Shown in pieces: positions 1 through 8,657 of a stretch of DNA of 64,000 nt (position 1 is its first letter; every line of letters starts with the position of its first letter). The notes under the pieces are model-generated. The model saw only the letters and a list, made by a program, of their open reading frames with translations. It was not told the origin of the DNA and ran no database searches. The stretch is from assembly GCA_040080965.1 (NCBI GenBank), contig JBEBHH010000011.1:20495-84494 (forward strand), written 5' to 3'. A program made the translations under genes and the position numbers. This DNA comes from SHZI01 sp040080965. GTDB taxonomy: Bacteria > Pseudomonadota > Gammaproteobacteria > Steroidobacterales > GCA-2729495.

Positions 1-1047
1 TCCGGCAAATCCGTTGGCATCAATGCGATGGTCCTCAGCCTGCTCTTCAAGGCCAGGCCTGAAGACGTGCGCATGATCATGATCGATCCCAAGATGCTCG
101 AGTTGTCGGTGTACGAGGGCATTCCACACCTGCTCGCGCCTGTCGTGACCGACATGAAGGAGTCTGCCAACGCGCTGCGCTGGTGCGTGGCGGAGATGGA
201 GCGGCGCTACCGGCTGATGGCCGCCCTGGGCGTGCGCAACCTGAGCGGCTTCAATCGCAAGGTGAAGCTGGCACTGGATGCCGGTGAGCCGATTCCGGAT
301 CCGCTCGTGGGCACGGAATACGCCCCCAAGGCCACGCTCGACGGGACCGTCCCCACCCTGACGAACCTGCCGCACATCGTCGTGATCATCGACGAGCTCG
401 CCGACATGATGATGATCGTGGGCAAGAAGGTCGAGGAGCTGATCACCCGGCTTGCGCAGAAGGCTCGGGCTTCCGGCATTCATCTGATCATCGCGACCCA
501 GCGGCCGTCCGTGGACGTGATTACGGGCCTGATCAAGGCCAACATTCCGACGCGGATCGCCTTCCAGGTGTCAGCAAAGGTCGATTCGCGGACGATCCTC
601 GACCAGAGCGGCGCCGAGAGCCTGCTCGGTCATGGCGACATGCTGTTCCTTCCGCCCGGAACGAGCCTGCCATTGCGGGTGCACGGCGCGTTTGTCTCGG
701 ATCAGGAGGTCCATCGCGTCGTGGCGCAGCTGAAGGGGAGCGGGCCGCCCGTCTACCTGGATGAGATTACGGAAGGCCCGCCCATGGGCTTCCCGGGAAT
801 ACCGGGTGAAGCACCCCAGTCCGGCGGCGACGGCGATGGCGAGGAAGACGCGCTGTACGACCAGGCGGTCAAGATCGTGTGCGAAACCCGTCGCGCCTCC
901 GTGTCCGGCATCCAGCGGCGCCTCAAGATTGGCTACAACCGGGCAGCCCGCCTGGTGGAGACCATGGAGACGGCCGGAATGGTTGGCCCCCTGCAGTCCA
1001 ACGGGTTCCGCGAAGTCCTGGCGCCACCCCCGCCCGACAGCGACTAG
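1..1047 (+). CDS. ftsK: DNA translocase FtsK, C-terminal part (5' end outside window)
   Basis: The reading frame is open from base 1, where SGKSVGINAM is the second half of the Walker A loop of the FtsK/SpoIIIE motor. Walker B follows (IVVIIDELADMMM, about bases 376-414), then the RecA-like core. The last ~65 residues form a winged-helix gamma domain (LYDQAVKIVCETRRASVSGIQRRL), which in the family reads KOPS sequences. The role is chromosome translocation at the division septum and activation of XerCD at dif. The N-terminal membrane segments and linker lie to the left of the window. The next gene, lolA, starts 15 bases after the stop, an arrangement common in gammaproteobacteria. Identity is secure; only the length is unknown. 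Confidence 0.95.
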   Translation, partial: SGKSVGINAMVLSLLFKARPEDVRMIMIDPKMLELSVYEGIPHLLAPVVTDMKESANALRWCVAEMERRYRLMAALGVRNLSGFNRKVKLALDAGEPIPDPLVGTEYAPKATLDGTVPTLTNLPHIVVIIDELADMMMIVGKKVEELITRLAQKARASGIHLIIATQRPSVDVITGLIKANIPTRIAFQVSAKVDSRTILDQSGAESLLGHGDMLFLPPGTSLPLRVHGAFVSDQEVHRVVAQLKGSGPPVYLDEITEGPPMGFPGIPGEAPQSGGDGDGEEDALYDQAVKIVCETRRASVSGIQRRLKIGYNRAARLVETMETAGMVGPLQSNGFREVLAPPPPDSD

Positions 1048-1062
1048 GGCCGCGAGCGACCG

Positions 1063-1695
1063 ATGTTCCGCCGTGTGCGCTTGCTGGCACTGCTCCTCGC
1101 GCTCGCTGCCACCGCCGCGTCCGCAGGCGACGCAGGGGAGGCCCGCCTGCGCGATTTCCTGGCGAACGTTCAGTCCATGGACGGCAGGTTCCACCAGCAG
1201 GTCATCGACTCCCGCCAGCAGGTGCTTGAAGACACCTCGGGTTCAGTCGCCATGCAGCGACCGGGCCGGTTCCGGTGGAACTACGAGGCACCGTTCGAGC
1301 GCGTCATCGTGTCCGACGGCGAGAAGGTGTGGCTTTACGAAGCCGACCTCGCCCAGGTCACGATCCGCCGGCTGTCTTCCGGCATTGGCGACACGCCGGC
1401 GGCCCTGCTCACGGGGAAGGAATCCGTGCTGGAGCGCTTCAAGGTCGAGAAATCCTGGAGGGAAGACGGCCTTGACCTGGTGCGCCTCGTGCCCCGGTCT
1501 GCCGATTCCGATTTTGCCGCCGTCACCCTTGGTTTCGAGGGGCCCGCCCTGCGCCAGCTGCTGCTCGCGGACCGGCTTGGCCAGCAGACACGGATTGACC
1601 TCACCGGGGTCCGGACCAACCCGCGGCTGGCGCCTGACGTGTTCCGGTTCGTGCCGCCGCCCGGTGCCGACGTCATCGACGACAGCGAGCTCTGA
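1063..1695 (+). CDS. lolA: Outer-membrane lipoprotein carrier protein LolA
   Basis: The protein has 210 residues, the usual LolA size. It opens with a Sec signal peptide (basic MFRRVR, hydrophobic LLALLLALAATAASAG), then the family start LRDFLANVQSMDGRFHQ and the conserved PGRFRWNYEAPFE segment. LolA is a periplasmic chaperone that takes lipoproteins from the LolCDE complex to LolB at the outer membrane. It lies directly between ftsK and rarA, the standard gene order, with only a VanZ-like gene inserted before rarA. The start is the first ATG after the ftsK stop. No strong ribosome binding site is visible, so translation may be coupled to ftsK. Confidence 0.95.
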   Translation: MFRRVRLLALLLALAATAASAGDAGEARLRDFLANVQSMDGRFHQQVIDSRQQVLEDTSGSVAMQRPGRFRWNYEAPFERVIVSDGEKVWLYEADLAQVTIRRLSSGIGDTPAALLTGKESVLERFKVEKSWREDGLDLVRLVPRSADSDFAAVTLGFEGPALRQLLLADRLGQQTRIDLTGVRTNPRLAPDVFRFVPPPGADVIDDSEL

Positions 1696-1703
1696 TTCCC
1701 GGC

Positions 1704-2087
1704 ATGCTGCCGCTGCGCTTCGCCTGGGCCTGGCTGGTGACCGGGATTCTCATTCTCGGCGTCGGACTGGTCTCCGCCTTGTCACCGGTGCCAGCCTCGA
1801 TGCCGTCGCTGAACGACAAGTTGTTGCACGTGCTCGGCTTCCTCGCATTCATGCTGTGGTTCGGCGGAATTTTCACGCCACGGTTCGTACCCCGGATTGC
1901 GCTCTCGCTGGCGGTTTATGGGCTCCTCATCGAGTTGCTGCAGAGCCTGACGGTGACCCGGCAGGCCGAGGCCCTCGACCTGGCTGCTGACGTCCTGGGC
2001 ATTCTGCTAGGCTGGCTTCTAGGCGCTGCGGGCCTCTCCCGCTGGTGCATGAAGCTGGAGTCATGGCTCGCACCCCGAACACCCTGA
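1704..2087 (+). CDS. VanZ-like family membrane protein
   Basis: A 127-residue, strongly hydrophobic protein with about four membrane segments. It shows the VanZ-like pattern: LNDKLLHVLGFLAFMLWF (a D-K-x-x-H motif) and later YGLLIELLQSLTVTRQAEALDLAADVLGILLGW, in which E-x-x-Q and D-x-x-A-D are the conserved polar residues. The biochemical function of small VanZ-like proteins is generally unknown, although the namesake confers low-level teicoplanin resistance. It starts 8 bases after lolA and its end overlaps the start of rarA, so it is probably in the same transcript. Confidence 0.85.
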   Translation: MLPLRFAWAWLVTGILILGVGLVSALSPVPASMPSLNDKLLHVLGFLAFMLWFGGIFTPRFVPRIALSLAVYGLLIELLQSLTVTRQAEALDLAADVLGILLGWLLGAAGLSRWCMKLESWLAPRTP

Positions 2088-3412
2088 GCAGCCCGACAGC
2101 GGATGCTCCACGGCCACCAGCGTGGCGTCCCCTGGCCGACCGGATGCGGCCGGCCACTCTGGGGGACGTGGCAGGACAATCACATCTGCTCGCTCCTGGC
2201 AGGCCGCTGACCCGGTTGCTGGGCGGCGAACTGCATTCCGCCATCCTCTGGGGCCCGCCGGGTTCGGGCAAGACGACGCTCGCCCGGCTGCTCGCTGACA
2301 CGGCGGGCGCCCATTTCGTGGCGCTGTCAGCCGTGCTGGCCGGCGTCAAGGAGGTGCGGGAGGCCGTCGCCTTTGCCCAGGCGCATGCGGGCGAACGGAC
2401 GGTGCTCTTTCTCGACGAGGTGCACCGCTTCAACAAGGCCCAGCAGGACGCCTTCCTGCCCTACGTCGAGGATGGCACCCTGACCTTCATCGGCGCCACC
2501 ACGGAGAATCCGGCGTTTGCGCTGAACAACGCGCTGCTGTCGCGGGCTCGCGTGTACGTGCTGAAGCCGCTGGCGGACGCGGAGCTCGTGACCATCCTGT
2601 CCGGCGCGCTGCGCGATCCCGATCGCGGCCTCGGCCTGCGGCAGCTCATCGCGGGGGAGCCGGAGCTGTTGGGGCTCGCCCGCGGCGCCGATGGCGACGC
2701 GCGACGGGCGCTGAACCTGCTCGAAGTCGCCGCCGGTCTGGTCGGCGAAGACCGGATCCTGTCTCCGGAGATCGTCGCCACCGTCCTCACGGGCAGCTAT
2801 CGCCGCTTCGACCGCCAGGGCGACGTGTTCTACGAGCAGATCTCGGCGTTGCACAAGTCCGTCCGCGGCTCGGATCCGGATGCGGCGCTCTACTGGCTCG
2901 CCCGGATGCTGGACGGTGGCTGCGATCCTGCCTACGTGGCCCGGCGGATCGTCCGTATGGCATCGGAAGACATCGGCAACGCGGATCCCAGGGCGCTGAC
3001 CCTCGCGCTCGAGGCCTGGCAGGCCTGGGAACGGCTGGGCACTCCCGAAGGGGAGCTGGCCCTCGCCCACGCTGTCGTCTTCCTGGCCTGTGCGGCCAAG
3101 AGCAACGCGGTCTACACCGCGTGGCAGGCCGCGCAGGCTGACGCCCAGTCCAACGGCAGCCTGGCCGTGCCGCCGCCGCTCCGGCCTGCCTCCACGGCGC
3201 TGGCGCGCAGCCTCGGGCACGGCAGCGGCTACCGCTACGCCCACGACGAGCCAGACGCCTTTGCTGCCGGCGCCAGCTATTTCCCCGAGGAACTCGGCCA
3301 GCCCACGTATTACCAGCCGGTGGCCCGAGGCCTCGAGCAACGGATTGCCGAGAAGCTGGCCGACTTCCGTGATCGCAATCGCCTCGCCCGTCAGGGGAAG
3401 CCGCCGGTGTAA
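2063..3412 (+). CDS. rarA: Replication-associated recombination protein A (RarA/MgsA AAA+ ATPase)
   Basis: The protein is about 449 residues from ATG 2063 (MARTPNTL). A further in-frame ATG at 2045 would add six residues. Both lie inside the end of the VanZ-like gene and neither has a clear ribosome binding site, so the start is uncertain. Visible motifs are PLADRMRPATLGDVAGQSHLL, Walker A GPPGSGKTTLA, Walker B LFLDEVHRFNKAQQD and sensor 1 IGATTENPAFALNNALLSR. The C-terminal tetramerisation region contains MLDGGCDPAYVARRIVRMASEDIG. RarA acts at stalled forks and single-strand gaps. Its position between lolA and serS matches the conserved gammaproteobacterial order lolA-rarA-serS. Confidence 0.95.
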   Translation: MARTPNTLSSPTADAPRPPAWRPLADRMRPATLGDVAGQSHLLAPGRPLTRLLGGELHSAILWGPPGSGKTTLARLLADTAGAHFVALSAVLAGVKEVREAVAFAQAHAGERTVLFLDEVHRFNKAQQDAFLPYVEDGTLTFIGATTENPAFALNNALLSRARVYVLKPLADAELVTILSGALRDPDRGLGLRQLIAGEPELLGLARGADGDARRALNLLEVAAGLVGEDRILSPEIVATVLTGSYRRFDRQGDVFYEQISALHKSVRGSDPDAALYWLARMLDGGCDPAYVARRIVRMASEDIGNADPRALTLALEAWQAWERLGTPEGELALAHAVVFLACAAKSNAVYTAWQAAQADAQSNGSLAVPPPLRPASTALARSLGHGSGYRYAHDEPDAFAAGASYFPEELGQPTYYQPVARGLEQRIAEKLADFRDRNRLARQGKPPV

Positions 3413-3453
3413 ACTGCCGGGCATTCGACCAGCCCGGTTACCGGAACGCCACG

Positions 3454-4746
3454 ATGCTCGATCCCAGACTCCTCCGCACTGACCTCGAGGCTGTGCGGGC
3501 CAACCTCGCGCGCCGGGGCTTCGTCCTGGACGCCGCCGCATTCCAGGCGCTGGAGGACCGCCGCAAGTCGGTCCAGGTCCGGGTCGAGGAACTGCGGGGC
3601 GAACGCAACGCGCGCTCCCGGGAGATCGGCAAGCTGAAGGCGTCCGGGCAGGACGCTGCGCCGCTGATGGCCGCCGTCAAGCAGCTTGGCGACGAGCAGG
3701 CGGACCTCGAGGCGCAGCTCGAGACCCTGCAGGGCGTCCTGCAGGACCTGCAACTGGGCCTGCCCAACCTCCTGGTCGACGACGTCCCGGATGGGCGCGA
3801 CGAAGCCGCCAACGTCGAGGTGCGCCGGTGGGGCACGCCGCGCCAGTTTGCCTTCGCCCCCCGGGACCACGTGGACCTTGGCGCTGACAGTGGCCTGCTC
3901 GACCTGGACGTGGCAGGCAAGATCGCCGGCGCGCGATTCTCCGTGCTCCGCGGTCCGCTCGCGCGCCTGCACCGGGCTCTCATCCAGTTCATGCTCGACC
4001 TGCACGCGGGTGAGCACGGCTACACGGAGGTCTACGTTCCCTACCTGGTGAACCGGGACAGCCTGCGTGGAACCGGCCAGCTCCCGAAGTTTGCCGCGGA
4101 CCTCTTTGCCGTCGGCGGAGAGTCCGACCTGCTGCTCATTCCGACCGCCGAGGTCCCGGTAACCAACCTGGTCCGTGACGTCATCCTCGAGTCCGCCGCG
4201 CTGCCACTGCGCTACGTCGCCCATACGCCCTGCTTCAGATCAGAGGCCGGCTCCTACGGCAAGGACACCCGGGGCATGCTCCGTCAGCACCAGTTCGAGA
4301 AGGTGGAACTGGTGCATGTCGTGCGGCCAGGGGACTCCGCGGACGCGCTGGAATTGCTCACGGGGCACGCAGAGGCCGTGCTCCAGAAGCTGGGCCTGCC
4401 GTATCGCGTGATGGCCCTGTGCGCCGGCGACGTGGGCTTTGCCTCTGCCAGGACCTACGACCTGGAGGTATGGCTGCCCGGGCAGGATCGCTACCGGGAA
4501 ATTTCCTCCTGCAGCAACTGCACCGACTTCCAGGCCCGGCGGATGGTGGCCCGCTGGCGCAATCCGGAAACGGGCAAGCCTGAACTCGTTCACACACTGA
4601 ACGGCTCCGGAGTCGCGGCGGGGCGCGCGCTGATCGCCGTGATGGAGAATTACCAGAATGCCGATGGCACGATTACCGTGCCGCCGGTGCTGGTGCCCTA
4701 CATGGGCGGCCTCAATCGCCTGCCGGCGCGGCAGGCGCCGGGCTGA
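3454..4746 (+). CDS. serS: Serine--tRNA ligase
   Basis: A 430-residue class II aminoacyl-tRNA synthetase, normal length for SerRS. The N-terminal ~110 residues form the long coiled-coil arm that contacts the tRNA-Ser variable arm (EDRRKSVQVRVEELRGERNA onward). The catalytic domain shows motif 2 (FRSEAGSYGKDTRGMLRQHQF) and motif 3 (NGSGVAAGRALIAVMENYQ). It charges tRNA-Ser; a tRNA-Ser gene lies about 5 kb downstream. It follows rarA by 41 bases, the conserved order. Identity is secure. Confidence 0.97.
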   Translation: MLDPRLLRTDLEAVRANLARRGFVLDAAAFQALEDRRKSVQVRVEELRGERNARSREIGKLKASGQDAAPLMAAVKQLGDEQADLEAQLETLQGVLQDLQLGLPNLLVDDVPDGRDEAANVEVRRWGTPRQFAFAPRDHVDLGADSGLLDLDVAGKIAGARFSVLRGPLARLHRALIQFMLDLHAGEHGYTEVYVPYLVNRDSLRGTGQLPKFAADLFAVGGESDLLLIPTAEVPVTNLVRDVILESAALPLRYVAHTPCFRSEAGSYGKDTRGMLRQHQFEKVELVHVVRPGDSADALELLTGHAEAVLQKLGLPYRVMALCAGDVGFASARTYDLEVWLPGQDRYREISSCSNCTDFQARRMVARWRNPETGKPELVHTLNGSGVAAGRALIAVMENYQNADGTITVPPVLVPYMGGLNRLPARQAPG

Positions 4747-4796
4747 CCGGGCGCTGCGGTGACCACCCCCCGGCATAGCCGGATCGACGCCGGGGC

Positions 4797-6971
4797 ATGA
4801 GGTCACCGGGGCCCGCACTTCCCGCTGCCGGGCTCACCGGCCTCGTGGCATGGTTTGCCATGCTGGTCCTCGTCGCGGCCTTGGTCTCGGGCGGAGGCCA
4901 GCGCCGCGAGATTCCCGTTCCATACCCTTCCGCGCCCCGCGGCAACGTGGTCGACGAGTATCACGGTGAAGCCGTCGCGGATCCCTGGCGCTGGCTTGAG
5001 GATACGGGCTCTCCCGAGACCCGCAGCTGGATCCTTGCCCAGAACGAACTCACGCAAGGCTACATCGAGGGACTGCCCGGGCGGGCGCGATTTGCCACGC
5101 GGCTTCGCGCGCTTCTGGACTACGAACGCCGCGGTGTGCCGGACCGGGAGAACGGCGTCTATGTCTACCCCTGGAACCCGGGGGCCGCCGAGCAGGACGC
5201 ACTCCGCGTGACGCGGGATATCCGGGAGCCGGGCAGGGTGCTAGTGGACCCCGCGGCACTGCGGGCCGATGGCACCGCCTCCATCGCCGACTTCAAGCTG
5301 AGTCCGGATGGCTCGCGACTTGCCTTCGCGATCTCCGACGGCGGCAGTGACTGGACCACATGGCGCATCCGGGATGTCGCTTCCGCAACGGACGTTCCCG
5401 AGATCCTTGCCGGGACCAAGTTCACGTCCGTGAGCTGGTCCCGGGACGGGCGGGGCTTCTACTACAGCCGATACCCTGCCGACGAAGCGGGCGGCCACGA
5501 CGACGGCCGCCAGGTTGCCGTGTATTTCCACGTGCCGGGCACCCCGCAATCCGGCGATCCGCTCGTCTACGCCGTGACGGACCACCCCACGCGGGATCCC
5601 TACGCCACTGTGACGCCCGACGGCCGTTTCCTGGTCCTGAACATCGAGGATGGCTATCTCACCAATGCGGTCTACTACCAGCGGCTTGGTGAGGGTGGCG
5701 TGGCGACGCCGGTGATCAGGCTGGTCGACGGGTGGGACGCCCGCTACGACTTCCTGGGCGCTGAAGGCGATACCTTCTATTTCCTCACGACGAATCGCGC
5801 GAAGAAGGGCCGGGTGATCGCCATAGACCTTGCCGCCCCGGATTCCCGCCGCTGGCGCGAGGTCGTCCCTGAAGCGGCTGACGCCATCGAGGCCGCGGCT
5901 CTCGTCGGCGGACGCCTCCTGGTGCAGTACGTCCGCGACGTTCGCTCCCGCCTGCTGCTGTTCGCGCTGGACGGTGCCAACCTTGCCGAGGTGGCTTTGC
6001 CCGGGCAGGGTTCAGTCAATAGCGTGAAAGGCGTTCCGGCAGATCCCGAGGCCTTCCTCACCTACACGGATTTCACCACCCCCCGGCGCGTCTACCGGCT
6101 TGACGTGCGGTCGGCGGAACTCACGGGGATTGGTCCCGCGGGCAGCGCGCCCGACCCCGGCAGGTTTGTCAGCGAGCAGGTGTTCTACACGAGCCGGGAC
6201 GGGACGCGGGTGCCCATGACGATCGTCCACCGGCGCGACGTGCATCCCGACGGCAGGACTCCCACGGTGCTCTACGGCTATGGCGGATTCAACGTAGCCC
6301 TGCTGCCCGCCTACTCTGCATCCCGCATGGCATGGATAGAGGCCGGCGGGATCTACGCGCACGCCAACCTGCGCGGGGGCGGGGAGTACGGTGAGGCCTG
6401 GCACGTGGCAGGCACGCTGCTGGAAAAGCAGAATGTCTTCGACGACTTCATCGCCGGCGCCGAGTGGCTGATTGCCAGCGGAATCACGTCACGGGACAAC
6501 CTGGCCATCTGGGGTGGAAGCAACGGTGGCCTGCTGGTAGGCGCCGTGCTCAACCAGCGGCCCGACCTGTTTGCCGCGGCCGTTCCCGCAGTCGGCGTGA
6601 TGGACATGCTGCGCTACCAGACCGCCAGCCTGAATGCCCGCAAGTGGTCCAGCGACTACGGGCTGAGTGAGAACGGGACGGAGTTCCCTGCGCTGCGCGC
6701 GTACTCGCCGTACCACAATGTGCGGGCGGGGGTGTGTTACCCGGCCGTGCTGGTGCAGGCGGATGCCAATGACGACAGGGTCGTGCCGTGGCACAGCTAC
6801 AAGTACGCCGCGGCACTCCAGGCTGCCCAGCGGGCGATGGCGGAATGCCGGCGTCCAGTCCTGATTCGCGTGGAGACGCGCAGCGGGCACGGCGCGGGCG
6901 CGTCCCTGTCGAAGACGGTCAACGAATACGCGGACCAGTGGGCCTTCGTGGCGGAGGCGACGGGACTATAA
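4797..6971 (+). CDS. Prolyl oligopeptidase (family S9A), probably exported or membrane-anchored
   Basis: The 724-residue protein begins with a hydrophobic segment (residues ~10-32, LPAAGLTGLVAWFAMLVLVA) that can act as signal peptide or anchor. The seven-bladed propeller starts at the family motif YHGEAVADPWRWLED. The alpha/beta-hydrolase domain holds the nucleophile in WGGSNGGLLVG, the acid in DANDDRVVPWHSYK and the histidine in RSGHGAG. The conserved GGGEYGEAWH segment places it in S9A. The enzyme cleaves proline-containing short peptides after Pro. The start is the first ATG upstream of the hydrophobic stretch; no strong ribosome binding site is visible. It stands alone, convergent with the next gene across a shared hairpin. 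Confidence 0.9.
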   Translation: MRSPGPALPAAGLTGLVAWFAMLVLVAALVSGGGQRREIPVPYPSAPRGNVVDEYHGEAVADPWRWLEDTGSPETRSWILAQNELTQGYIEGLPGRARFATRLRALLDYERRGVPDRENGVYVYPWNPGAAEQDALRVTRDIREPGRVLVDPAALRADGTASIADFKLSPDGSRLAFAISDGGSDWTTWRIRDVASATDVPEILAGTKFTSVSWSRDGRGFYYSRYPADEAGGHDDGRQVAVYFHVPGTPQSGDPLVYAVTDHPTRDPYATVTPDGRFLVLNIEDGYLTNAVYYQRLGEGGVATPVIRLVDGWDARYDFLGAEGDTFYFLTTNRAKKGRVIAIDLAAPDSRRWREVVPEAADAIEAAALVGGRLLVQYVRDVRSRLLLFALDGANLAEVALPGQGSVNSVKGVPADPEAFLTYTDFTTPRRVYRLDVRSAELTGIGPAGSAPDPGRFVSEQVFYTSRDGTRVPMTIVHRRDVHPDGRTPTVLYGYGGFNVALLPAYSASRMAWIEAGGIYAHANLRGGGEYGEAWHVAGTLLEKQNVFDDFIAGAEWLIASGITSRDNLAIWGGSNGGLLVGAVLNQRPDLFAAAVPAVGVMDMLRYQTASLNARKWSSDYGLSENGTEFPALRAYSPYHNVRAGVCYPAVLVQADANDDRVVPWHSYKYAAALQAAQRAMAECRRPVLIRVETRSGHGAGASLSKTVNEYADQWAFVAEATGL

Positions 6972-6974
6972 GAA

Positions 6975-7002
6975 AGTCCGGGCGCCCTCTGGCGCCCGGA
7001 CT
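6975..7002. terminator. Bidirectional hairpin terminator between convergent genes
   Basis: A perfect 12-bp stem (AGTCCGGGCGCC / GGCGCCCGGACT) with a CTCT loop lies four bases after the oligopeptidase stop and 18 bases from the stop of the minus-strand gene. On the minus strand the stem is followed by TTCTT. On the plus strand the T-tract is weak (GGTCTT), so termination may be better on the minus strand. Confidence 0.75.
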
Positions 7003-7019
7003 GGTCTTGCTCGTCGGCC

Positions 7020-7829
7020 TTATTCGGGCGGCGTCTCGACGATGGGATCCGTCTGGCCCGTGATCATGGCGCGGATGTATTCGGGCGACGGGAGATGGCA
7101 GTAATAGCTGCCCTTCTTGTCGGACCCGGCGGCGGTGCTGGGATCAGTCCGAGCCACCGTAATCGCAAGGCCGCGGAAGCGCAGCTTGCCGTCGATGCCA
7201 ATGAAGGCCACCCGGGGCAGGTACGGCAGGGGGTAGAGCCAGGACGGACCCGCCGGCGAGAAGGTGTCATTCAGGAAGACGATGTCTGACTGGGGCCAGC
7301 GCAGGGTTCGCTGCTCGATCGAGGTCAGCGAGCTGTAGACCTCGCTGACGATCTGCTGGTTCACTTCCTTGCAGCTCTTCTGCACGCCCGCCGGCGTCTG
7401 GCCGTAGGCGGCGTAGTGGAAGTTGATCGCTTCAGCCGTCTTCATCTTGCAGGAAATGACGATCGGATACTCCCAGCCCGTCGCGCCCAGCTCGCGCTGG
7501 GATACGTACTGCTGGGTGGTCACGGGCATGACGTTGCCCGTCGGGTACAGCGCCAGCGTGCCGCCATAGGAACCCAGGTTCGTGCCCTCGTAAGGCGCCG
7601 AAGATGAATTCGCGAAGGCCGTGAAATCGGTGTGCACGACGTTGTTGGAATCGAAATCGATGCTCGAGATGATCTGCTGCGCCCGGGAGCAGAAGCGGTC
7701 GGTCGACCCGACGGAGTAGAGTTCCGACCGCGCGCTGACGGCGGCCTCGGCGGTAAATGGTGTCGCGGCAAAACCCGCAGCAAGAGTAGCGGCGGCAGCG
7801 GCAATCAAGGCGGTGCGTTGGCGTGACAT
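7020..7829 (-). CDS. Secreted protein of unknown function
   Basis: I do not recognise this family. The start at 7829 (MSRQRTALIAAAAATLAAGF) is chosen because GGGGGA sits 7-8 bases upstream and a clean Sec signal peptide follows, with likely cleavage after TAEA. An in-frame start at 7871 would add 14 polar residues and spoil the signal. The mature ~245 residues contain few cysteines (DRFCSRAQQ, VISCKMK, QKSCKEV, SYYCHLPS) that could form two disulfides. There is also a tyrosine/tryptophan-rich centre and the C-terminal phrase GSYYCHLPSPEYIRAMITGQTDP. No catalytic motif or lipobox is visible. It is monocistronic, with its own sigma70-like promoter and a downstream hairpin. Confidence 0.75.
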   Translation of the reverse strand: MSRQRTALIAAAAATLAAGFAATPFTAEAAVSARSELYSVGSTDRFCSRAQQIISSIDFDSNNVVHTDFTAFANSSSAPYEGTNLGSYGGTLALYPTGNVMPVTTQQYVSQRELGATGWEYPIVISCKMKTAEAINFHYAAYGQTPAGVQKSCKEVNQQIVSEVYSSLTSIEQRTLRWPQSDIVFLNDTFSPAGPSWLYPLPYLPRVAFIGIDGKLRFRGLAITVARTDPSTAAGSDKKGSYYCHLPSPEYIRAMITGQTDPIVETPPE

Positions 7830-7879
7830 CAGGCGAGTCCCCCCGGGGCGGCGGCGGGATGAGTCCCGCACTTGTCCGG

Positions 7880-7908
7880 ATGCTATGTGCCCCTTCCGTG
7901 GCTGTCAA
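7880..7908 (-). promoter_or_regulatory. Sigma70-like promoter for the secreted unknown gene
   Basis: On the minus strand TTGACA (7908-7903) and TAGCAT (7885-7880) are separated by exactly 17 bases. This would start transcription near 7873, about 45 bases before the chosen start codon at 7829. The -35 box is a perfect consensus match; the -10 box matches at three or four positions. This is inferred from sequence only. Confidence 0.5.
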
Positions 7909-8000
7909 TTTCAACTGACCGCTGTGCGGCTTATGACAAAATGGTTTACATGCTCGCTCGGCGACGATTAGCATGACCCAAACGAGGGGGAGTTCTTAAG

Positions 8001-8537
8001 GTGCGGAAATTCGCTGGCTTCGTCCTGCTGGGCTGCTGGATGACTTCCGTCCAGGCTGTTCCGATCCAATGGACGCTCACAGACGTGCTGTTCGACGACG
8101 GTGGCACCGCCACCGGCTCCTTCATATTTGACGCCGATACCAGCACCTACTCCAGCATCTCGATAGTCACCTCGGATGCATTCCTCGCTCCGTTGGCCAC
8201 CTTCACGTCCCTGCTGGGCGGTTCGGCCACGGATGCCGCGCTGGCGACCACCGCTGGCGACCAGACCGGGCTGCCTTTCCTGCAGATGCTGTACTTCCAG
8301 TTTCCCCTGACCAACGCGGGCGGAACCCTGTATCTCATCGATCCCTTCTTCCCGGCGGCGTCGTCCTTCGATGGCACCTGCCTCAACGCCACCTGTAGTT
8401 CCGTGGACTACGGCCGGGTGATGGTGGATGGCGGGATCATCGGCGTGGCGGCGCCGATCGTGCCGGTTCCTGCCGCCGCCTGGCTGTTCGGTTCGGCCCT
8501 GCTGGCAGCGGGAGCAGTGCGACGCCGCGTCAGCTGA
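8001..8537 (+). CDS. Secreted protein with VPxPA-CTERM sorting signal
   Basis: The 178-residue product starts at GTG 8001, with GAGGGGGA about 10 bases upstream, and has a Sec signal peptide (FAGFVLLGCWMTSVQA). The C-terminus is a textbook tripartite sorting tag: VPVPAAAWLF, a hydrophobic helix (GSALLAAGAV) and a basic tail RRRVS. This is the VPLPA/PEP-CTERM layout processed by exosortases. The middle is rich in Thr, Ser and Gly and begins IQWTLTDVLFDDGGTATGSFIFDADTS, a pattern common in these surface proteins. The family association is established; the specific function is unknown. No exosortase gene occurs in this window, so the processing enzyme must be encoded elsewhere. Confidence 0.8.
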   Translation: MRKFAGFVLLGCWMTSVQAVPIQWTLTDVLFDDGGTATGSFIFDADTSTYSSISIVTSDAFLAPLATFTSLLGGSATDAALATTAGDQTGLPFLQMLYFQFPLTNAGGTLYLIDPFFPAASSFDGTCLNATCSSVDYGRVMVDGGIIGVAAPIVPVPAAAWLFGSALLAAGAVRRRVS

Positions 8538-8584
8538 GCAGCATTCCCGACCAGGCGGGTTGCTGACGTTGCAACCACCGAAAA

Positions 8585-8614
8585 AAGAAAAGGCGCCCCG
8601 AGGGGCGCCTTTTG
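8585..8614. terminator. Bidirectional rho-independent terminator
   Basis: AAAAGGCGCCCC-GA-GGGGCGCCTTTT is a near-perfect inverted repeat with T-rich flanks on both strands. It lies between the plus-strand VPxPA-CTERM gene (stop 8537) and the minus-strand YccA-like gene (stop 8658), and can serve both. Confidence 0.85.
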
Positions 8615-8657
8615 CATGGCCGATCTGTCGCTTGTGGGGCCTGTCGCTCGGGGCGCG

